Shown here one piece after another: positions 25,119 through 34,825 of a DNA stretch of 64,000 bases. The notes beneath the pieces were generated by a model that saw only the letters and a program-made list of their open reading frames with translations, was not told where the DNA came from and ran no database searches. The stretch is from Marinifaba aquimaris (GTDB taxonomy: Bacteria > Pseudomonadota > Gammaproteobacteria > Enterobacterales > Alteromonadaceae): assembly GCF_013328345.1 (NCBI RefSeq), contig NZ_JABULX010000012.1:48649-112648 (forward strand). The letters run 5' to 3'. The position numbers were made by a program, and so were the translations under genes. Within the stretch, counting starts at the first letter, position 1, and the number at the start of each line of letters is the position of its first letter.

Positions 25119-26024
25119 ATGACTTACCCTATCGGCACGCCCGGTCAAAAGTGGGGCCCACAAGAGAACCAGCAATGGTTTGAATTACAAACCGTCAAAC
25201 GTTCATACCAAGAACAAGTGGTTAGTAAAATCCAAGCACTAGCAGATCAGGTCACAATTGATCACTACGGCACGTTAGACTACCCAAATCAAAGCTATTC
25301 ACTCTATGCTATGCGCTCTAATAACTTTGATGAGTCTAAGCCAAGTGTATTGATAACAGGTGGTGTGCACGGCTACGAAACATCAGGTGTTCAAGGTGCT
25401 ATTCGCTTTGTTGAGAGCCAACTCGCTCAATTTCAGTCGGCATTCAACTTTGTTGTGTTACCTTGCATCAGCCCTTGGGGTTATGAAACGATCAATCGCT
25501 GGAACCCCAATGCCATTGACCCTAATCGCTCATTTTACCCAGACTCACCTGCCGGTGAATCTTCATTAGCGATGAGCTATGTTGAATCTTTAGGTATCAA
25601 CTTTGTGATGCACATTGATTTGCATGAAACAACCGATACAGATAACACACAGTTCAGACCTGCATTATCAGCACGAGACGCGATTGAGCAAAAAAGCTGG
25701 GATATTCCGGATGGCTTTTATTTAGTTGGCGACAGTGAAAACCCAAGCCCAGCATTCCAAAAAGCAGTGGTTGATGAGGTCTTAAAAGTAACGCATATCG
25801 CACCGAGTGACAGTGACAATCAACTCATTGGTGTACCTTTAGAGCAATTAGGCGTCATTCATTACACAGCTAAAAAATCAGGTTTGTGTATGGGTATGAC
25901 TAATGCCACTTATGTGACAACGACAGAAGTCTATCCAGATAGCCCAAAAGTAGATGACGAAAACTGTATTTTGGCCCAAGTTGCTGCGGTAACAGGTGGT
26001 TTAAATCACATCTTATCTGCTTAA
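25119..26024 (+). CDS. M14-family zinc metallocarboxypeptidase-like protein
   Basis: 301-aa protein with the M14 zinc site. HGYE in GGVHGYETSGVQGAIRF (HxxE, near residue 85) gives two ligands, and the later HIDLHETTD near 168 gives the third. NPNAIDPNRSF matches the substrate-binding Asn-Arg region of M14 enzymes. No signal peptide is visible, so it is probably cytoplasmic. It could hydrolyse peptides or acylated amino acids. A terminator-like stem follows 10 bp after the stop. Not in an operon with the downstream esterase genes by spacing. Confidence 0.85.
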   Translation: MTYPIGTPGQKWGPQENQQWFELQTVKRSYQEQVVSKIQALADQVTIDHYGTLDYPNQSYSLYAMRSNNFDESKPSVLITGGVHGYETSGVQGAIRFVESQLAQFQSAFNFVVLPCISPWGYETINRWNPNAIDPNRSFYPDSPAGESSLAMSYVESLGINFVMHIDLHETTDTDNTQFRPALSARDAIEQKSWDIPDGFYLVGDSENPSPAFQKAVVDEVLKVTHIAPSDSDNQLIGVPLEQLGVIHYTAKKSGLCMGMTNATYVTTTEVYPDSPKVDDENCILAQVAAVTGGLNHILSA

Positions 26025-26033
26025 AGTTAATCG

Positions 26034-26065
26034 GTTCACCTTGTTAAATTTTTAATAAGGTGAAC
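26034..26065 (+). terminator. Terminator-like stem after the M14 gene
   Basis: GTTCACCTT / AAGGTGAAC with a 14-base A/T-rich loop. Confidence 0.6.
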
Positions 26066-26133
26066 TTAAATTATCGACTTTCCCCCTTCTAGCTTGCATA
26101 CTTTCACTACCCTACTCATTATTTTCAAGCTAT

Positions 26134-27084
26134 ATGGCCACACCGCCCTTTGATGCCAGCTACGGTTATACACTTAATCAACTCAAAAAAGTTACCGCTC
26201 CCCCTGCACCAAGCGACTTTAGCCAGTTTTGGCAAAACTGTTATCACAAAACCTTAATGACTCAGCCTCGACCGAGTATCACCGATACGGGCCGTTGCCA
26301 TAAAAACTGGCGTATATTCACTATTAGTTTTCATTCTACTCAGAACTATCTGATTAGCGGTTGGTTATTATTACCCATAGATAGTGCGCCAAAACGAGGC
26401 TTTGTAATTGGTCATGGTTATGCGGGAAGAGACGAGCCAGATTTCGATTTACCGTTCTCAGATAGCGCTTTATTTTTTCCTTGCTGTCGTGGCATCAGCT
26501 TAAGCCAACACCCGCCGATATCCCCCGATCCAATTTGGCATGTCCTTCATGATATTGACAAAAAAGACCATTACATTATCCGAGGTTGTGTTGAAGATAC
26601 TTGGCTCGCCATCAGTAGTTTGCTTGTATTATTTCCTTATTTATCAGGTAAGTTAGGCTATTTAGGTATCAGTTTTTCTGGTGGTGTTGGTGCGCTTGCC
26701 ATGGCATTTGAACAGCGAGTCAGTAAAGCGCATTTTAATGTACCTAGCTTTGGTCATCATAGACTGCGCTTAAAACTGCCAACTTGGGGCAGTGGCGATG
26801 CTGTCCAACGTTTTTTTAAGCAACATCCGAAAATGACCTTAAGAACACTGAGATATTATGATGCGGCAAATGCAGCTGAATACATCAATATGCCCGTACA
26901 TTGTGCACTGGCAAAAGACGATCCTGTGGTTGCGCCACCCGGTCAATTTGCCATTTACAACGCACTGCATTGTGAAAAGCAATTATTGGTGTTGGATAAA
27001 GGTCACAGTGAATATAAAAACCAAGCGAAACAAAAGAAATTGTTACTCAATCAATTAGATAAATTTTTTGCCGAACTCGAATAG
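26134..27084 (+). CDS. Acetylxylan esterase (AXE1)-like alpha/beta hydrolase
   Basis: 316-aa alpha/beta hydrolase resembling the AXE1 / cephalosporin-C deacetylase family. The N-terminal helical lead-in is PPAPSDFSQFWQNCY; the oxyanion region is FVIGHGYAGRDEP. The nucleophile elbow is GISFSGGVGALAMAF (Ser near residue 180), the acid is in CALAKDDPVVAPPGQFAIYN, and the histidine in LVLDKGHSEYKNQ. All three catalytic residues are visible. Such enzymes remove acetyl groups from sugars. No signal peptide. A second esterase lies 60 bp downstream on the same strand. Confidence 0.82.
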   Translation: MATPPFDASYGYTLNQLKKVTAPPAPSDFSQFWQNCYHKTLMTQPRPSITDTGRCHKNWRIFTISFHSTQNYLISGWLLLPIDSAPKRGFVIGHGYAGRDEPDFDLPFSDSALFFPCCRGISLSQHPPISPDPIWHVLHDIDKKDHYIIRGCVEDTWLAISSLLVLFPYLSGKLGYLGISFSGGVGALAMAFEQRVSKAHFNVPSFGHHRLRLKLPTWGSGDAVQRFFKQHPKMTLRTLRYYDAANAAEYINMPVHCALAKDDPVVAPPGQFAIYNALHCEKQLLVLDKGHSEYKNQAKQKKLLLNQLDKFFAELE

Positions 27085-27143
27085 CTAACGACACAATGAA
27101 CTAGCGATATCTGAGCAAGGATGCAAACAAAGATGTAAAGGAC

Positions 27144-27872
27144 ATGAACAGACAATATCACAAGTGGTTTAGCCCAAACCTAGAAAGAGAAATGGAGTTA
27201 TTAGTTTTTGGCCATGCCGGCGCAAAGGTATTAGTCTTTCCAACCCGTGGCGGACGTTTCTATGAATATGAAAATTTGCGCATGGTTGATCAAATTCGAG
27301 ATAAGTTAGAGCAAGGTCAACTTCAACTTTTTTGTATCGATGGACTCGATGCTGAGACATTTTACTGCTTTTGGGCACACCCATCAGGCCGATTGCAACG
27401 TCATAACGAATACGAGGCTTATGTACTCAATGAAGTGATTCCCTTTATGCACAGCATTAACAGTCATCCATGTGTGATCAGTCACGGCTGCAGTTTGGGA
27501 GCGTACCAAGCAGCCAATATTGCGTTTAGACATCCACATATTTTCAATAAGCTGTGTGCATTTAGTGGACGATATGATTTAACACTCAACGTAGAGTATT
27601 TTTATGACTTACTTGATGGCTATTACGATGAGAATGTTTATTACCACACCCCTACCCATTTTTTACCTAATTTAGCTTGTTACTATTCACTTGAGCATTT
27701 AAGGAGAATGGATATTGTTGTCGTGATTGGCGAGCAAGATCCTTTTTTAAAAAATAACCAAGAGCTCAGTCAAATACTCCATAGCAAAGGCATTGAACAT
27801 ACATTTCATATTTGGCCCGATCGCGCCCACACAGGCTACTATTGGCGAAGAATGGTTAGAGAATATCTGTAA
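27144..27872 (+). CDS. Putative esterase, alpha/beta hydrolase (esterase-D-like)
   Basis: 242-aa protein of the PF00756-type esterase group. The N-terminus LEREMELLVFGHAGAKVLVFPTRGG is typical of bacterial 'esterase family' proteins. The nucleophile elbow is SHGCSLGAYQAANIAF (Ser about residue 116), the acid is in VVIGEQDPFL, and the histidine in WPDRAHTGYYW. Likely cytoplasmic. ATG 27144 is preceded by AAAGGAC. Possibly co-transcribed with the AXE1-like gene. Confidence 0.82.
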   Translation: MNRQYHKWFSPNLEREMELLVFGHAGAKVLVFPTRGGRFYEYENLRMVDQIRDKLEQGQLQLFCIDGLDAETFYCFWAHPSGRLQRHNEYEAYVLNEVIPFMHSINSHPCVISHGCSLGAYQAANIAFRHPHIFNKLCAFSGRYDLTLNVEYFYDLLDGYYDENVYYHTPTHFLPNLACYYSLEHLRRMDIVVVIGEQDPFLKNNQELSQILHSKGIEHTFHIWPDRAHTGYYWRRMVREYL

Positions 27873-27884
27873 ACGATGAGGTGA

Positions 27885-28334
27885 TTACTTGAGGCTTAAA
27901 CTCATCACCAAGGCATCCTCTTTACCAGTTTTACACGGATAGTAATTCTCCCTGACCGCGACTTCGCTAAAACCTAATTGTTGGTAAAGAGATATGGCAT
28001 TGTCATTAGACACCCTCACCTCTAACCAAAGCAACTGATTACCTTGAGTACGGCACCAGTCAATACCCTGATTCAACAAAGCACGTCCAAGGCCTTGGCC
28101 TTGATGGTTAGGTGCAATGGCAATATCCATTAACGTTGCTTCGCCACAGATATGTTCAAAAAAAGCAAAACCTAATAGCTGATTATTTTGTTTAAGCCCT
28201 AAGCAATAGTATCTCGGCCCAAAACAAGAAGAAATCGTATTTAAAGACCAGGGTACTTGATGGCAGGCTTGCTCTATTTTAAAAATAGCCTCTATATCGG
28301 CCTCACTTAACGCGTGAAACTCATATGTATCCAT
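27885..28334 (-). CDS. rimI: Ribosomal protein S18-alanine N-acetyltransferase
   Basis: 149-aa GNAT acetyltransferase. The acetyl-CoA loop AIAPNHQGQGLGRALL (motif A) is followed by WLEVRVSNDNAISLYQQLGF and VRENYYPCKTGKEDALVM, the RimI signature. It acetylates the N-terminal alanine of ribosomal protein S18. It follows the holD-like gene by 11 bp on the same strand, the usual holD-rimI order in gammaproteobacteria. Confidence 0.93.
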   Translation of the reverse strand: MDTYEFHALSEADIEAIFKIEQACHQVPWSLNTISSCFGPRYYCLGLKQNNQLLGFAFFEHICGEATLMDIAIAPNHQGQGLGRALLNQGIDWCRTQGNQLLWLEVRVSNDNAISLYQQLGFSEVAVRENYYPCKTGKEDALVMSLSLK

Positions 28335-28345
28335 GATCTATCCAA

Positions 28346-29185
28346 TCAGTGTTCTAGAGCGAGGTAAATGTAGTGCCAAATAAAGCGTTTTTTCTCAGCT
28401 AAACTGACATTTTTACCAAGTTGAGGAAGCTGCTGCAATAGTTCGACATTTTCAAGCTTTATACCTGATTCATCTTGTAATACACCGAGGCCAGCCAGGT
28501 CTTTTTGTAAACAGGCAATAGATAGGTCATCCGCTGTTACTGGCTCATCAAACTGAATATGGACTGCAAGCGGTTCTTGTTCCGTTTGATTTACTGAATT
28601 AAGCAGTAAAGTGTCACCACCCACATTTAAATCATCTTGTTGAGTAACAGTGTCCTGAGTAGCGATCTCTGCAGGCTCAACATTCTGAGATGATGACGTT
28701 GATATTGATTGGCTCGCCATAGACAAGACTTGAGATGCTAACGTATCCAGGCGCTTTTGCTGCTCTGTTTGTTCATCACTTGTTAGCAGTTGTTCCTGTT
28801 TTTGACTGGCTGAATTGACATCACTTGGCGCTTGATTCGATGCCGTTTGTTCATCTGACATACCCAAGCTTTGTTTAAGCTGAGCTAGATGCGATAAACC
28901 GGATACTGAACTTGGTTTGGTATGAGCTACACCATCGGCAGTGTGTGATTCAAAAGATTGCGCTGCGTTTTCATGCTGCGGCATTCTTGCTTGATCACTA
29001 AATGCATTGCTATCAACTGAACCCGGATGATGTTCGAGCCCTGAAGCAACGCCATCAGACACTATGTGAGTATGTGAAGAGACTTGCTGTTTTTCAGTAA
29101 CCAGCGGCAAATTTTCAGGTCGACAATAAATGTCTATACCCATCTGCGTTAGTAAAGCTTGGTGATATTCAGATAGTGATTGCAT
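28346..29185 (-). CDS. holD: DNA polymerase III psi subunit-like protein with long linker
   Basis: 279-aa protein directly upstream of rimI, the position of holD. The N-terminal MQSLSEYHQALLTQMGIDIYCRPENLP resembles the psi peptide that binds the chi subunit, and the C-terminal 80 residues (QKDLAGLGVLQDE...KKRFIWHYIYLALEH) look like the compact psi domain. Between them lie about 150 low-complexity residues rich in Ser, Gln, Thr and Asp, making it twice the E. coli size (137 aa). Psi links the clamp loader to chi and SSB. The call rests on gene order plus weak similarity. Confidence 0.65.
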   Translation of the reverse strand: MQSLSEYHQALLTQMGIDIYCRPENLPLVTEKQQVSSHTHIVSDGVASGLEHHPGSVDSNAFSDQARMPQHENAAQSFESHTADGVAHTKPSSVSGLSHLAQLKQSLGMSDEQTASNQAPSDVNSASQKQEQLLTSDEQTEQQKRLDTLASQVLSMASQSISTSSSQNVEPAEIATQDTVTQQDDLNVGGDTLLLNSVNQTEQEPLAVHIQFDEPVTADDLSIACLQKDLAGLGVLQDESGIKLENVELLQQLPQLGKNVSLAEKKRFIWHYIYLALEH

Positions 29186-29360
29186 GCATGAAAATAACTA
29201 TAAACTCTAATCGTCATTCTGGCGTAAACGATTCAAGAATGAAAGTAAATTATCGGGAATTAGTTAACAGTAAAAAGAATTCGATCAACAATTAACTATT
29301 AGGAAATATTAAAGTTTTTATTTTTTGTAATTTAACTGATTGGATAATCAAGGAAAGAGT

Positions 29361-29437
29361 TGGCAGGGGTGGAGAGACTCGAACTCCCAACCATCGGTTT
29401 TGGAGACCGCTGTTCTACCAATTGGAACTACACCCCT
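29361..29437 (-). tRNA. tRNA-Trp (CCA)
   Basis: Minus-strand cloverleaf starting AGGGGTGTAG, anticodon loop CTCCAAA (anticodon CCA), T-loop GTTCGAGTC, ending in encoded CCA. Very close to E. coli tRNA-Trp. Confidence 0.95.
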
Positions 29438-29557
29438 GCAACGTGGGGCGCATTATAAGGCGAACTTTTACAAAAGGTAAAGCACTTTATTGAGAAAAAT
29501 TAATAAAAATGAACTGTTTGGACATTTTTACAACAAAGTGCTCAAAATCAAAACAGC

Positions 29558-30403
29558 CTAGCTTATTTCTTGTTCAACTCGTTCAAGAATATAAGTTAAC
29601 TCATCATCCTCTAACTTACAGAATTGAAGAATTTGATCGCGAACGGCTTCCCATTCAACGGATGAATCTTCTCCATTTAGTCGATCAAGGGCGACATGGC
29701 GAGCTATTTTTAATATCGCGAGTATCCACAAGCCGACTTTGGAAAGTTCATCAGACAAAAAGATGCCATTGGTATCATGTTGATAATAAATCACTTCGAC
29801 TAAATCTTTAGCAAGCTTCCACTGTTGAGCTAATAAAGCCCCTACTGTGGTATGCGCGGTATCAAATTGATCTCGCTCTTTTTCAATCATTTCAAAATCC
29901 CAGCCATCAACTTTCGCCGATTGAATGATAGCCGCGTATGCCTCATCATATTGCAACATGACAGGAATACCCGCATTGTGAAATAAACCTAACATATAAG
30001 CATTATCTGCCAATTGCGGCTTTTCTAACTCTCGACTGACGATAGAGCACGCTTGAGCGATTTTGTCTGAGCTTTGCCAAAAATCATCTAATACCGGGGT
30101 TTGTGCCATTGATGCTTTTACCGCAACGGCTTTTACAATGGGAAAGACACGCTTTAAACCAAGTACCATGACGGCTTGATCAATGGATTCAATCTCTCGC
30201 GTTCGACGAAATGCAGCCGAATTAACAACTTGAAGCACAGCAGCTGAAATACCTACGTCATGGGAGATAGCTTCGGCAATGATACTAATGTCAGGCTCAG
30301 GCTTTTTAGCTTCTTCGCTGACTTTGATTAAAGCTTCAGGTCGTGGCGGGATAGTAACGTTTTGCAGAATAGCTTTTTCTGCACTGGTGATTTTAATAGC
30401 CAT
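29558..30403 (-). CDS. HDOD domain protein
   Basis: 281-aa signalling protein consisting mainly of one HDOD domain: IPPRPEALIKVSEEAKKPEPDI split at about residues 17-40, ISAAVLQVVNSAAFRRTREIESIDQAVMVLGLKRV around 52-86, and the later LFHNAGIPVMLQYDEAY. HDOD proteins are degenerate HD-superfamily regulators that often act with two-component systems or c-di-GMP signalling. It is divergent from the hybrid kinase gene, sharing a 224-bp intergenic region, so a link with that phosphorelay is plausible. Confidence 0.9.
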   Translation of the reverse strand: MAIKITSAEKAILQNVTIPPRPEALIKVSEEAKKPEPDISIIAEAISHDVGISAAVLQVVNSAAFRRTREIESIDQAVMVLGLKRVFPIVKAVAVKASMAQTPVLDDFWQSSDKIAQACSIVSRELEKPQLADNAYMLGLFHNAGIPVMLQYDEAYAAIIQSAKVDGWDFEMIEKERDQFDTAHTTVGALLAQQWKLAKDLVEVIYYQHDTNGIFLSDELSKVGLWILAILKIARHVALDRLNGEDSSVEWEAVRDQILQFCKLEDDELTYILERVEQEIS

Positions 30404-30627
30404 ATAATTTCAAACATCCAAATTAAGCTAAAAAATGTAAAGTATATACATTACATATTAAACCGAGCAAAGCACTTTAAGCCAGTGATAAACCGTAACA
30501 ATTATTTTAACGCCTCGCTCAATAAACAAACTTGTCTTGAATCAATAAAAATCCCCTAATTTATTAGCGTATGCAGTGATCTTTAACAATACTTATTGTG
30601 TGAACGATTATTGATGGACCAAAACCA

Positions 30628-33300
30628 ATGAAATGCTTGTCTCTAGTATTTGATGAAAAGGGAAACCAAATCTCCAGCTCCAATTCAGCCTTTGATGATT
30701 TATCTTTGACCGAGATCCTCGATAACCCCAAAACGATAGAAAATGCCAAACACACACCGCAATTTGTGCAAATGAAAGTCGCAGGAGAGAACAGGCATGC
30801 GCTGTGTGAAATAAAAGAATTTCAAATAAATCAATACACCTTCTCTAATCTCATTTTTTCGTTTAATTCGACCCGAGATACGCGTTTTCAAAAAGCAGCC
30901 GATAACTGCCAACTTGGTATTTGGCAAACCGAGCTTACTTTGGATAAAAGCCAAGATGGCTATTTGGATTTTTTAAAAGCATTTATGACCTCACAAAGCA
31001 GCTTTTTCTCAATGACAATGAAAAAAATGTTGGGCTTATCCCATGGTCAGATAAATACTTGGCAAGACATCATCCAATTTATCCATCCTGATGATGTCCC
31101 CATTTTCGATTTACTGATGAACAATCACCTTGAGTTTGAAATACCCTTGAGTATTGAATGCCGTATCTTAGATAAAAACCATGATTATCAATGGTATCGC
31201 ATTATCGGCGATTCCACGCGTAACATAAATGCCGAGCCACTTGTTGTCACTGGCAGTATTACCAACTGCACAGCACAAAAGGAAATGCTACACGCATTAT
31301 TAGACTCAGAAGAAGCCAAAAAGATGGCGTTAGAAACCGCTAATATTGGTATTTGGACAGGAAACCTCTTAAACGGACAATGGAGTTGGGATCAAAAAGT
31401 ATCAGATATTTTCTCATTTACACATGAACAGCTTGGTCAGCTTGATGCCTGGAAAGAAAGCATATACCCTGACGATCAAGATAGAGTCATTAGCGCCTTG
31501 AACTATTCAATATCTGAAGCCCAGCCTTTTTGTGAAAATTACCGCATCATCAAGCCTGATAAACAATTGAGATACATTGTTGCCAAAGGAGTTGTCAGTA
31601 AAAATGTCTTTGGTGAAAAAGTCAGGATTGATGGACTATGCTATGACAATACAGATGAAGTTATCTCAAAAACGAAAATGGCTGAACTTAATGCCAAGCT
31701 GGAAAGCCGAGTAATAGAGCGAACAACTCAACTCGAGGCAGCAAAAGATTTAGCCGAACAGGCCAGCCGAGCAAAATCAGACTTCCTAGCAATGATGAGC
31801 CATGAAATACGCACCCCAATGAACGGGGTAATTGGCGCCTTAGATTTGTTTGATACCCAATCTTTAACTGAAGAACAGACTAGCTTAATCAGTATCGCAA
31901 AAAGCTCAGCGCTTTCTATGGTAACGATTTTAAATGACATCCTCGATTTAAATAAAATCGAAGCAGGTAAACTTGATATAGAGTCTGTACCTATGTCTAT
32001 CAGTGAAGTTGTTGACTCACTGACCAGCATTTACGGCAAACTAGCTAAAGATAAAGGCTTATTTTTTGAAGTGTATGAAAGTAATCATTACCCAGATAAA
32101 GTGGTTTCAGATCCAATCAGGTTAAGGCAAATACTCGGTAATTTACTCAGCAATGCCGTTAAATTTACTGAAGCAGAGCAAAACAAACAAAGTGGTATCA
32201 GCTTAATAGTTAAAAATAACAACGAAAAAAACACGGGTGATTTAATTAATTTAGTGTTCGAAATTACTGATACTGGCATAGGTATTTCAAAAGAGGCACA
32301 AAAAAAACTATTTTCACCTTTCACGCAAGCAGAAACATCAACTACACGAAAGTATGGCGGTACCGGTTTAGGTTTATCTATTTGTGGCAAGTTGTGCGAT
32401 CTACTTGGTGGCTCTATTGAGCTGACCAGCGAACTCAACCAAGGTACAACCTTTAAGGTTTCTTTGCCCATTTGGCAAGCCAAAGGCCAAGATGAACTCG
32501 CATCTTTATTCGGTATGTCCATTAATTATTTTGCTAAGCCAGACATGACGCAAATAAAGGCCCGAAAAATATTTCTAGAAGACAAAGGTGCTTGGTTAAC
32601 CAGCTTTGATTTAACCGAGCAAAACCTTAGCTTTTCAAATTTTGATAGCACAGATATTAACATCATTGATCTGAGCCACAGCCTCGAAGAAGACATTAAT
32701 AACATTATCAAAGCCTGTCTTTTAGCTTCGCATTGCCAGTTTATTATCATCAACAAAAAAGCAGACGAACTAGCACAGACTCAAGCTAATCATTTACATT
32801 TTTGTTTACAAGGTAATTTTGGCGCACTAGAGAAGCTCCTCATCAATATTCAAAATAATGACGTTAATTTACTAGCTAGGAACGACTCCAAGCTAAGCAC
32901 TAAGAGTAAACCTAGTGCTGAATATTCAGATATCCTCATTGTTGAAGATAACCCACTTAATCAAGATTTACTCTTTCAACAATTTGAGCGACTGGGCTAT
33001 CAAACAGACTTAGCTGATGATGGTGCTATAGGCTTGGGTATGTTTAAGGATCACAACTACAAAATAATCGTTACCGACTGTCACATGCCTAATATGGACG
33101 GCTACCAACTAACCAAAGCAATAAGACAATACGAAAATCAGCAAGACTTATTACCCATCCCAATTGTCGCGCTAACAGGTGCTGCAATGTCAGGCGATAA
33201 AGAAAAGTGTTTAGCCATGGGCATGACTGATTTCTTGTCTAAGCCCATTCAAATGAATCAACTCAAAGCGATGATGGAAAAATGGTATGAATCAAATTAG
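30628..33300 (+). CDS. PAS-containing hybrid sensor histidine kinase
   Basis: 890-aa cytoplasmic hybrid kinase without membrane spans. Order: unique N-terminus; two PAS-like domains at about 90-215 and 230-345; a coiled coil to 385; HisKA with phospho-acceptor His392 (MSHEIRTPMNG); HATPase with N box NLLSNAVKF, G1 DTGIGI and G2 GGTGLGLSI; a degenerate stretch; and a C-terminal receiver with acceptor Asp817 (VTDCHMPNMDGY) and Lys in LSKPI. It lacks an Hpt domain, which is supplied by the next gene, overlapping by 14 bp. The cytosolic PAS pair suggests that it senses an internal cue such as redox state or light. Confidence 0.93.
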   Translation: MKCLSLVFDEKGNQISSSNSAFDDLSLTEILDNPKTIENAKHTPQFVQMKVAGENRHALCEIKEFQINQYTFSNLIFSFNSTRDTRFQKAADNCQLGIWQTELTLDKSQDGYLDFLKAFMTSQSSFFSMTMKKMLGLSHGQINTWQDIIQFIHPDDVPIFDLLMNNHLEFEIPLSIECRILDKNHDYQWYRIIGDSTRNINAEPLVVTGSITNCTAQKEMLHALLDSEEAKKMALETANIGIWTGNLLNGQWSWDQKVSDIFSFTHEQLGQLDAWKESIYPDDQDRVISALNYSISEAQPFCENYRIIKPDKQLRYIVAKGVVSKNVFGEKVRIDGLCYDNTDEVISKTKMAELNAKLESRVIERTTQLEAAKDLAEQASRAKSDFLAMMSHEIRTPMNGVIGALDLFDTQSLTEEQTSLISIAKSSALSMVTILNDILDLNKIEAGKLDIESVPMSISEVVDSLTSIYGKLAKDKGLFFEVYESNHYPDKVVSDPIRLRQILGNLLSNAVKFTEAEQNKQSGISLIVKNNNEKNTGDLINLVFEITDTGIGISKEAQKKLFSPFTQAETSTTRKYGGTGLGLSICGKLCDLLGGSIELTSELNQGTTFKVSLPIWQAKGQDELASLFGMSINYFAKPDMTQIKARKIFLEDKGAWLTSFDLTEQNLSFSNFDSTDINIIDLSHSLEEDINNIIKACLLASHCQFIIINKKADELAQTQANHLHFCLQGNFGALEKLLINIQNNDVNLLARNDSKLSTKSKPSAEYSDILIVEDNPLNQDLLFQQFERLGYQTDLADDGAIGLGMFKDHNYKIIVTDCHMPNMDGYQLTKAIRQYENQQDLLPIPIVALTGAAMSGDKEKCLAMGMTDFLSKPIQMNQLKAMMEKWYESN

Positions 33301-33640
33301 CCCGTTACCCGTTTATGACAAGGAAGTCATCACCAGTTTAATTGGTGATGACCCCACTTTGATCCGTAAATATCAGAATCAATTTTTTCACCAAGCCAAA
33401 CTGTCACTTCGCAGCTTTGTTAGTAATTACCGCAGCCAAGACTCAGGGGCATTAAAAGAAGGCGCACACTTTTTAAAAACGTCAGCTAAAGCTATTGGTG
33501 CACTTGCGTGTGCCGATTTATTAGAAAGGCTTGAGCAAGCCTGTTTAAATAAAAATGCCTCCTTACAGAAAGAGTTGTTATCACAAATACAACTTAGCTT
33601 GAAAGAATTACAGAGCGTGCTCTCTCATGAAAGTAAATAG
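33287..33640 (+). CDS. Histidine phosphotransfer (Hpt) domain protein
   Basis: 117-aa single-domain Hpt protein. The phosphorylated His is in GAHFLKTSAKAIGALACADLLERLE (His about residue 63; family pattern HxLKGS). It overlaps the kinase upstream and the response regulator downstream by 14 bp each, so the three are translationally coupled. It passes phosphate from the kinase's receiver to the last regulator. Confidence 0.9.
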   Translation: MNQISPLPVYDKEVITSLIGDDPTLIRKYQNQFFHQAKLSLRSFVSNYRSQDSGALKEGAHFLKTSAKAIGALACADLLERLEQACLNKNASLQKELLSQIQLSLKELQSVLSHESK

Positions 33641-34814
33641 TTCCATTATTTGTAGGCACCCTAAGGTCATTATGATTCATGACCACCGAGAAGATAGCGG
33701 TGCAGCTGCAATTATCAGTGATTGTGTTAGGCAATTTAGAAGTTTTCGCATTGGTGATGAAGCCGTTAAAGCCATTCAAGAATACCAACCCTATATTTTA
33801 CTGATTGAAGTTGAAACGGTAGCAGATGCCCTTCGGCATTACGTTACTTTAGTTAAAGAATTCGACTGTCTTCAGCACCCTCACCACGTCGTGTTGTTGT
33901 GTCCAAATAAAGAAGTAGGACTGGCTTATGATATATGCAGTCAGGGGGTATTTTATGATTACTTCGTATCACGACCCATGTATGAAAAGTATCGTTTAAA
34001 GTCCATTATCAACACACTGGCTAAAAGTTACGATGAAAATGAGTTACTGCTTGATAAATCGGCTGAGTACATAGATGAAAATAACTGTGACATCGTGGAA
34101 TTAATTGATGAAATCAAGGCCATGTCATCACAGGTTGAAGAAACCATTGCCGATTGCAAAACATCCATTAAACAGGACTTATCGGCAGAGCAACACGCTG
34201 AGCAAGTATCCGATACAGTATCTGAATTACTCAATAAAATTGAAGGTGACATTCATCAAAGCCTAGCCAAAATAATGGCTGGTTTAACCCAACACAAAGA
34301 GAAAAACCTAGATGGTAAAAACCTTCTCGAACAGGCCATTAAACAAAGAAGTACCCAGCAAATCGATAAGCTGGCAAAGCTAAAGGCTAAACAAAAAACA
34401 GATACCCTCGCTAATTCATCTGATCCAACATCAGTAGAACCGGTAGAAACGGCGGCAAAAATTTTACTGGTTGAGGATAATCACATATACCGAGATATGA
34501 TCAAGCAGATCTTACAAAAAGCGGATTACAAAGTAGATGAATCTGCTGATGGAATGGAAGCGTTAAGACAAGTCAAAAAAAGTAAATACGACCTGATTAT
34601 CATGGACTTATTTATGCCCAAGTTAGATGGATTAAATACGACTAAACAATTTAGAAAAATGGCTAATAAAAAAGACCTACCAATTATTGCTTTAACCAGT
34701 AATAAAAACAAAGAACTGGTGCAAAAGTGGGTTAAATACGGAATCAATAGCTATATTATGAAACCGTCAAAACAGGAAAATATTCTCGCGGCAGTAGACA
34801 AAGCCCTCAGTTAG
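33627..34814 (+). CDS. Response regulator with two receiver-like domains
   Basis: 395-aa protein. Residues about 10-130 resemble a degenerate receiver (IMIHDHREDSGAAAIISDCV, YILLIEVETVADALRHY) with Glu where the acceptor Asp would be. A helical linker follows (130-270), rich in Gln and Glu. The C-terminal receiver (about 275-395) is intact: LLVEDNHIYRDMIKQIL, acceptor Asp in IIMDLFMPKLDGL, Thr in LTSN, Lys in MKPS. No DNA-binding or enzymatic output domain exists, so the output is probably by protein contact, perhaps with the HDOD protein encoded nearby. Confidence 0.87.
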   Translation: MKVNSSIICRHPKVIMIHDHREDSGAAAIISDCVRQFRSFRIGDEAVKAIQEYQPYILLIEVETVADALRHYVTLVKEFDCLQHPHHVVLLCPNKEVGLAYDICSQGVFYDYFVSRPMYEKYRLKSIINTLAKSYDENELLLDKSAEYIDENNCDIVELIDEIKAMSSQVEETIADCKTSIKQDLSAEQHAEQVSDTVSELLNKIEGDIHQSLAKIMAGLTQHKEKNLDGKNLLEQAIKQRSTQQIDKLAKLKAKQKTDTLANSSDPTSVEPVETAAKILLVEDNHIYRDMIKQILQKADYKVDESADGMEALRQVKKSKYDLIIMDLFMPKLDGLNTTKQFRKMANKKDLPIIALTSNKNKELVQKWVKYGINSYIMKPSKQENILAAVDKALS

Positions 34815-34825
34815 CCTTGTCTAAA

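Noticed and set aside
29509..29811. Plus-strand frame opposite the HDOD gene
   Set aside because: Antisense to a well-supported gene and without a ribosome site.
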